Source of the DNA: Bacteroidota bacterium
GTDB lineage: Bacteria; Bacteroidota; Bacteroidia; Flavobacteriales; Crocinitomicaceae
DNA: 19,816 nt
Assembly: GCA_029558435.1 (NCBI GenBank)
Contig: JAKQEZ010000180.1
Location: 1 to 19,816, forward strand
Direction: 5' to 3'
A model generated the notes under the pieces. It saw only the letters and a program-made list of their open reading frames with translations, did not search any database and had not been told where the DNA came from. The position numbers and the translations under genes are program-made. Shown piece after piece: positions 16,522 through 19,816 of this stretch (positions are counted from its first letter, which is position 1; each line of letters begins with the position of its first letter).

Positions 16522-17331
16522 TTATTTATCCAACGCTTGATTTCCTTTTTGGATTAAATTGGTGTTTTTATGGATTTGAAATATTAACCAGCTAGGCAAT
16601 AAAGGTAAAAACCAAACCGTAAGTTTATTGATAATTCCAGGAATGCACTCTGCTTTGTTTTTAAACAATGCGTTGATTGCTTTATTGGAAACAAATTCGG
16701 AAGTTTGCATAATGCCAGTTCGCTTAGCTAACTTTAAATTTACTTTATTTGGGTCATACAAACCTGTTTCGGTTGCGCCTGGCAGAAGACAAGTAACATG
16801 CACGTTGTAAATTTTCATTTCACTTCTAAAAGCCCTTGTAAAATAACGCATAAAGGTTTTTGTTGGTCCATAAAGTGAAATTCCTGGATAGGGCATTACC
16901 GAAGAAATGGATGAGACATTTAAGATATATCCTTTTTTCATTTTTTTCATTTCTTCACCAAACAATCGACAAAGTAGGGTAGGCGTACACATGTGTAATT
17001 GGAGAATTGTGTTCACCTTTGTTTTGTCGGTAGCAGTAACTTCTGAAAATACCAACATCCCAGCGTTGTTCACCAATACTTCAATAGATATTTGTTGTTG
17101 CTCACAGTAGTTAAAAATTTCTTGCGCAGCAGCTGTATTTGCTAAGTCTAAACAAAGTGTTTTACATTCCACTTGGTGCGTTTGCGAAATTTCAAACCCC
17201 ACTTTTTGCAATTCTTCATTTTGATTGCTAACAAGAAGCAAATTGTACTTTTTTAAAGCAAGTGTGTTTGCAATTTTAAGTCCAATTCCAGAAGAAGCAC
17301 CAGTAACGAGTGCATAAGTAGTTTTTTTCAT
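16522..17331 (-). CDS. short-chain dehydrogenase/reductase (SDR) family oxidoreductase
   Basis: 269 aa, classical SDR. The nucleotide-binding motif TGASSGIG is at 10-17, NNAG at 88-91, catalytic Ser in 'NVSSISS' (140-141), and Y154-x3-K158 in 'YGPTK', with PGATETG at 184-190 after the active site. The Rossmann-fold features suggest an NAD(P)H-dependent oxidoreductase; substrate unknown. The overall pattern resembles the DltE/17-beta-HSD12-like group. A hydrophobic C-terminal stretch (about 237-252, 'VWFLPLLPSWLIFQI') could associate with membrane. A perfect -7 box lies 4 nt upstream of its ATG. It is the last chromosomal gene before the apparent element junction. Confidence 0.9.
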   Translation of the reverse strand: MKKTTYALVTGASSGIGLKIANTLALKKYNLLLVSNQNEELQKVGFEISQTHQVECKTLCLDLANTAAAQEIFNYCEQQQISIEVLVNNAGMLVFSEVTATDKTKVNTILQLHMCTPTLLCRLFGEEMKKMKKGYILNVSSISSVMPYPGISLYGPTKTFMRYFTRAFRSEMKIYNVHVTCLLPGATETGLYDPNKVNLKLAKRTGIMQTSEFVSNKAINALFKNKAECIPGIINKLTVWFLPLLPSWLIFQIHKNTNLIQKGNQALDK

Positions 17332-17335
17332 AATT

Positions 17336-17343
17336 CAAAAATA
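17336..17343 (-). promoter_or_regulatory. -7 promoter box of the SDR gene
   Basis: On the minus strand TATTTTTG, a perfect TAnnTTTG, followed by AATT and then the ATG. No TTG is found at about 20 nt upstream (only T-rich sequence), so only the -7 half is supported. The mRNA would be leaderless. Confidence 0.5.
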
Positions 17344-17372
17344 GTATAAAATTGCTGAAATAAAAGGATATA

Positions 17373-17404
17373 AAAAAAGTCAATCAAAACTGACTGACTT
17401 TTTT
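17373..17404 (-). terminator. hairpin terminator beyond the tRNA-like 3' end
   Basis: On the minus strand AAAAAAGTCAGTCA pairs with TGATTGACTTTTTT (one G-T wobble) around GTTT and ends in six T. It directly follows the tRNA-like 3' end at 17406, as expected for the terminator of a leftward tRNA gene. It could also stop the leftward repressor transcript coming from 17457. Confidence 0.75.
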
Positions 17405-17405
17405 G

Positions 17406-17426
17406 TGACCCCGTCAGGATTCTAAC
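17406..17426 (-). other. tRNA 3'-end fragment, probable attachment site (element left end)
   Basis: Read on the minus strand, GTTaGAATCCTGACGGGGTCA looks like the T-loop, 3' T-stem and 3' acceptor strand of a tRNA ending in CGGGGTC plus discriminator A (one mismatch to GTTCGAATC at the T loop). The partner strands (acceptor GACCCCG, T-stem TCAGG) are absent upstream, so this is only the 3' end. A 5' acceptor GACCCCG is, from memory, typical of a Bacteroidota tRNA-Arg. Together with the terminator that follows and a repressor gene 31 bp away, this fits the attachment site left when an element integrates into the 3' end of a tRNA gene. Confidence 0.7.
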
Positions 17427-17456
17427 ATTAGTTGATTTTGAGCCGTTTAGGTGCGT

Positions 17457-17912
17457 TTAAGCAGCACCCCTCACGCTTTTGACAGACATTTCGGGTAATT
17501 GTTGGATGTATTTTCCTATTACTTTTTGTCCGGCTAAGTCAAAAGCGAGTTTAAAATTTGCCTGCGGAATTTGAACTCTAATTATTGATTCCAACAATTT
17601 TAATTGATTGCGCAAAAAGGAGTTTTCCTCCTTTAGTTGACTTACCAATGCTTCTTTCCACGGATTTTCATCTGCCGTTTTTTCAACATTCTTTTCAAAA
17701 GTCATTTCTCCAGCTCCATTGATTAACCATTCACGGTTGACGTGAAATTTGTTTATAATGTCGGACAATGTTTTTTGTCTAGGAATAGATTTCCCTGTTT
17801 CCAACCTCCATATTGTCGCTTGAGTTGCATTAATCATGTTTGCAAAATCAATTTGAGTTAATCCTAAGTAATTTCTTAACTCTACAATCCTTTGATTTAC
17901 TGTGTTTTCCAT
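17457..17912 (-). CDS. XRE-family repressor-like transcriptional regulator
   Basis: 151 aa. Residues about 5-65 form a Cro/C1-type helix-turn-helix: 'RIVELRNYLGLTQIDFANMINATQATIWRLETGKSIPRQKTLSDIINKFHVN' pattern with recognition helix around 29-37, followed by 'WLINGAGEM', common in phage C1-like repressors of Bacteroidota. Residues about 84-110 are a probable coiled coil ('LVSQLKEENSFLRNQLKLLE'), likely for dimerisation. There is no S24 peptidase domain, so RecA-triggered self-cleavage is not expected. It is transcribed away from the five-gene rightward chain, the layout of a lysogeny-type switch, and ends 31 bp from the tRNA-like junction. It probably represses the divergent promoter and its own. 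Confidence 0.88.
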   Translation of the reverse strand: MENTVNQRIVELRNYLGLTQIDFANMINATQATIWRLETGKSIPRQKTLSDIINKFHVNREWLINGAGEMTFEKNVEKTADENPWKEALVSQLKEENSFLRNQLKLLESIIRVQIPQANFKLAFDLAGQKVIGKYIQQLPEMSVKSVRGAA

Positions 17913-18070
17913 AGTTATTAATACTTAATTGTTAATAAATAATACTTCTTTATTACTTCATAATTACATTATTGATACTACATTTGCCATATCATTTTTT
18001 TATTATTGCTATTTTAATAATACTTAAATGATATGATAAAATTAATAATATTTATTTAATAATTAAAACT
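17913..18070. promoter_or_regulatory. divergent switch region with inverted repeat, probable operators
   Basis: 158 bp, extremely AT-rich, between the repressor and the rightward genes. CATATCATTT (17988-17997) and AAATGATATG (18026-18035) are perfect inverted repeats, with inner arms ATTATT / AATAAT continuing the symmetry. AATACTTAA occurs at 17920-17928 and 18019-18027, with a partial copy AATACTTC at 17941. These are candidate binding sites for the flanking XRE protein(s). Individual promoter boxes could not be fixed because the region is nearly all A and T. Confidence 0.55.
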
Positions 18071-18316
18071 ATGGCAGAAGAAAAAATTGATTACACCAAA
18101 ATTTCGGCTTCATCATTGGTGAAGAAACGCTTTAGAAATGAGCGCAAAAAGGGAAATTTAACGTTTCAAGAATTTGTTACAAGCGTTTGCAAAGAAAACA
18201 GCCAGTACAACAGCATAAAAGGGTTTGATAGGCTTAAAAAAACGTGGTTTGGGCAAGTTGCAGACCTTTATTTATTAGAGCAAATTCAAAAACTAAATTC
18301 CAATGTACAAGTATAA
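18071..18316 (+). CDS. small protein of unknown function, first gene of element operon
   Basis: 81 aa, highly charged and basic in the first half ('SSLVKKRFRNERKKGNLTFQEFV'), probably all-helical, with no signal peptide or membrane segment. Its place directly across from the repressor would suit an early regulator (Cro/CII-like) or excision factor, but no helix-turn-helix can be assigned with confidence. Its last 14 bp overlap the next gene, implying coupled translation. I do not recognise the family. Confidence 0.7.
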   Translation: MAEEKIDYTKISASSLVKKRFRNERKKGNLTFQEFVTSVCKENSQYNSIKGFDRLKKTWFGQVADLYLLEQIQKLNSNVQV

Positions 18317-18569
18317 CCTACACACATTACTCCGTAAACTATCGGTTGAAGATTACGAAGTGGCAATGAAATGGTTGCCAAAAATGCTCCACGTTGCGCC
18401 AAAAACTTTTCGCTCGTGGATCTACATAAAAAAAGGGAGCAAACAAGAAATAACAAGCAATCACTTATTTAAACTAGCTTCTTTTTTTGAATGTTCAATT
18501 GAAGATTTGTTCAATAGAGATAAAAGTGTCTGTTTAACCTTTAAAAAACTATTTGAAAATGAACGTTAA
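18303..18569 (+). CDS. small Cro/XRE-like DNA-binding protein
   Basis: 88 aa. The stretch 'MLHVAPKTFRSWIYIKKGSKQEITSNHLFKLASFFECSIEDLFN' (about 28-70) resembles helices 2-5 of a Cro/C1 domain: a turn and recognition helix around 'APKTFRSWIY', then the family's closing 'h-x-K-h-A-x-F-F-x-x-S-h-E-D-L-F'. The first helices are divergent and the K-rich insertion after the recognition helix is odd. It may oppose the leftward repressor, as Cro does. It overlaps the gene before by 14 bp and the gene after by 11 bp. Confidence 0.7.
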   Translation: MYKYNLHTLLRKLSVEDYEVAMKWLPKMLHVAPKTFRSWIYIKKGSKQEITSNHLFKLASFFECSIEDLFNRDKSVCLTFKKLFENER

Positions 18570-18753
18570 AATAATCTTCCAGTTTTTTGAGAAAAATCAA
18601 ACGCATAATTGGCAATACATAGACCAAACAAGAGATAAGAAAATACATTTTTTTATTGATGACAAAACAGCAAGAAAAGAAATTGAATTGCACGATTTAA
18701 AAATAGTTTTCAGAAGTTTTGACGGCAATGTTTTAAAACTTGTATATGCTTAA
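18559..18753 (+). CDS. small protein of unknown function (element operon)
   Basis: 64 aa from ATG 18559. A TTG start at 18553 would add only two residues. It overlaps the 3' end of the Cro-like gene by 11 bp. The sequence alternates short hydrophobic strands ('VKIIFQFF', 'KKIHFFID', 'HDLKIVFRSF', 'VLKLVYA'), suggesting a small beta-rich fold. No motif is recognised. Tight spacing on both sides (3 bp to the next gene) supports it as a real gene. Confidence 0.6.
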   Translation: MNVKIIFQFFEKNQTHNWQYIDQTRDKKIHFFIDDKTARKEIELHDLKIVFRSFDGNVLKLVYA

Positions 18754-18756
18754 ATT

Positions 18757-18960
18757 ATGATAGTTACAGCAGTTACTCCAACAGATAAAAAAACGTTTTT
18801 AATCACTTTTATTGATAGAAACATTTTGCAAACAGTAGAAACAAAACATTTTGATTCTAGCGTTTATTTTAATCTGAAAAAGCAAACTAAACGTTTTTGG
18901 AACAACTACTTAAAAACAGGGGTTTGGATAACCATTAACAAGAAAATTTTGAAAAAATGA
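18757..18960 (+). CDS. small basic protein of unknown function (element operon)
   Basis: 67 aa, strongly basic toward the C-terminus ('NLKKQTKRFWNNYLKTG', 'INKKILKK'), with an N-terminal beta-like part ('MIVTAVTPTDKKTFLITFIDR'). It could bind nucleic acid, but no family is recognised. It starts 3 bp after the previous stop and its TGA overlaps the ATG of the TOPRIM gene (ATGA), the usual arrangement for translational coupling. Confidence 0.6.
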   Translation: MIVTAVTPTDKKTFLITFIDRNILQTVETKHFDSSVYFNLKKQTKRFWNNYLKTGVWITINKKILKK

Positions 18961-19816
18961 AACTAATTGAGGAATACAAGCAATACCAGCAGTTATACAA
19001 TAAAGGGTTTAGATTTAACCCCGAAGAAAAAACGTTTTTCTACTGCAAAAAAGACTTTGTTTGCCCCGAGGGATACGAAGATTGGCACTTCGTTTTTTTT
19101 GATAAAAACGAATATTTAAACCAAAGGTTATCAGAACTAGGTATTTCTGAATCTGAAAACAAGGTTAAAATAAAAGACAAAACAGGCAATTTCTTTGAAT
19201 CACCTATTTTTTTAGCAAACGATTTTGGAGATATTGAGATTATTCAATACTCACTACACCGTGAAAGCCATTTGATAGAAAAAGGTTCAACAAGTGCTGG
19301 AACTCGTTTTGATTATTGCGTGCAAAAAAGGCTTAATCCAAAATATACGCATATAACCGAGGGAAAATATGACTTTTCGGAAGCAAAAGTAAAACCGTTT
19401 TGGCACCCCGATTTGTTGCAAATGTTTGAAAATGCTGATATATGCGAACAGCTGGTAATAACCGAGGGGCAATTTAAGGCGTTTAAAGCAACAAAAGACG
19501 GTATTCCAACCGTAGGTTTAACATCAATTTCTCATTTTAGAGATAATGAAACAAAAAATCTGCATACCGAAATTTTGGAGTTTATTAAAAAATGCAAGGT
19601 TAAAAAAGTGGTTGTGTTATGGGATGGGGACTGTACTGATATTTCATTAAAAGCATTAGAAAAAGAAGAAGATTTAACAACAAGACCCAACCAATTTTAT
19701 AATTATGCAACGGCAATTGAAGTGCATTTAAGAGAATTTTTTCCAGCCAAAGGAAAAGAAGCCCTTGAAGTGTTTTTTGCAACTATTAAAACAAACGAAA
19801 TTTCAGAACACCCAAA
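18957..19816 (+). CDS. TOPRIM-domain primase-like protein, partial (runs off window)
   Basis: Open from ATG 18957 to the window edge without a stop: 286 codons, 3' end missing. The start is fixed by the ATGA overlap with the gene before. Residues about 165-228 look like a TOPRIM fold: Glu170 in 'LVITEGQFKAFKATKDG', 'IPTVGLTSISHF', a helix, then 'VKKVVVLWDGDCTD' with D223-G-D225, the acidic pair that with Glu170 would bind the catalytic metals. This is the arrangement in DnaG-type primases and primase-helicases of phages and plasmids (similar to DUF3854-type proteins). No CHC2-type zinc finger is visible before it; the N-terminal 160 residues match nothing I know. A helicase part may follow beyond the edge. 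It likely serves replication of the element. Confidence 0.72.
   Translation, partial: MKLIEEYKQYQQLYNKGFRFNPEEKTFFYCKKDFVCPEGYEDWHFVFFDKNEYLNQRLSELGISESENKVKIKDKTGNFFESPIFLANDFGDIEIIQYSLHRESHLIEKGSTSAGTRFDYCVQKRLNPKYTHITEGKYDFSEAKVKPFWHPDLLQMFENADICEQLVITEGQFKAFKATKDGIPTVGLTSISHFRDNETKNLHTEILEFIKKCKVKKVVVLWDGDCTDISLKALEKEEDLTTRPNQFYNYATAIEVHLREFFPAKGKEALEVFFATIKTNEISEHP

Noticed and set aside
17450..17468. Hairpin GGTGC/GCACC at the repressor stop codon as a terminator
   Set aside because: A 5-bp stem without a following T run; the hairpin at 17373-17404 is a far better terminator for leftward transcripts.
17406..17478. Complete leftward tRNA gene
   Set aside because: Only the 3' end is present; no D-arm, anticodon arm or matching 5' acceptor strand is found in the preceding 75 bases.
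19287..19782. Leftward open frames of about 60 codons inside the TOPRIM gene
   Set aside because: They are antisense to a longer coherent coding frame with a TOPRIM signature and show no family features.

Overview
The window looks like chromosomal DNA of a low-GC member of the Bacteroidota, most likely Flavobacteriales. Four things point there: two secreted proteins with C-terminal type IX secretion (T9SS) sorting domains; the T9SS regulator PorX; promoters of the TTG / TAnnTTTG type with no clear Shine-Dalgarno sequences; and lineage-typical families (HU-CCDC81/SPOR protein, DUF6495-like protein, gyrA followed by a TPR protein). The exact genus cannot be read from the sequence.

Layout. (a) 1-3045, rightward: a secreted T9SS cargo protein with two similar N-terminal modules, then a terminator. 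Next comes an unusual nested tandem repeat that runs into the promoter of a secreted endonuclease/exonuclease/phosphatase-family protein, itself a T9SS cargo. A two-way terminator follows. (b) 3049-8489, leftward: clpC, terminator, tag (3-methyladenine glycosylase I), a small outer-membrane barrel protein overlapping tag, terminator, porX. (c) 8490-8717: divergent control region between clpC and gyrA. (d) 8718-12549, rightward: gyrA and a periplasmic TPR protein, then a terminator. (e) 12602-16494, rightward: acyl-CoA thioesterase; gcvT; then a three-gene unit of HU-CCDC81/SPOR protein, DUF6495-like protein and SUFU-domain protein. (f) 16522-17331, leftward: an SDR oxidoreductase.

(g) From about 17405 the chromosome gives way to what appears to be the left end of an integrated mobile element. 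The junction carries about 20 bp matching the 3' end of a tRNA (probably tRNA-Arg), read leftward and followed by a terminator hairpin. Inside it lie a leftward XRE-family repressor, an AT-rich divergent control region with a long inverted repeat, and a rightward chain of five overlapping or nearly abutting genes: unknown, small Cro/XRE-like protein, two unknowns, and a TOPRIM-domain primase-like protein that runs off the window. This matches the lysogeny switch and early replication region of a prophage, phage satellite or integrative element. Its integrase and the intact tRNA would lie beyond the right edge.

The T9SS theme joins region (a) with porX: PorX controls T9SS genes in relatives, and both secreted proteins here are predicted T9SS substrates. 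Most of the rest is housekeeping. The least familiar parts are the nested repeat upstream of the nuclease gene, the set of TATTTTTG boxes sitting 4-5 nt before start codons (predicted leaderless mRNAs), and the element end at the right.
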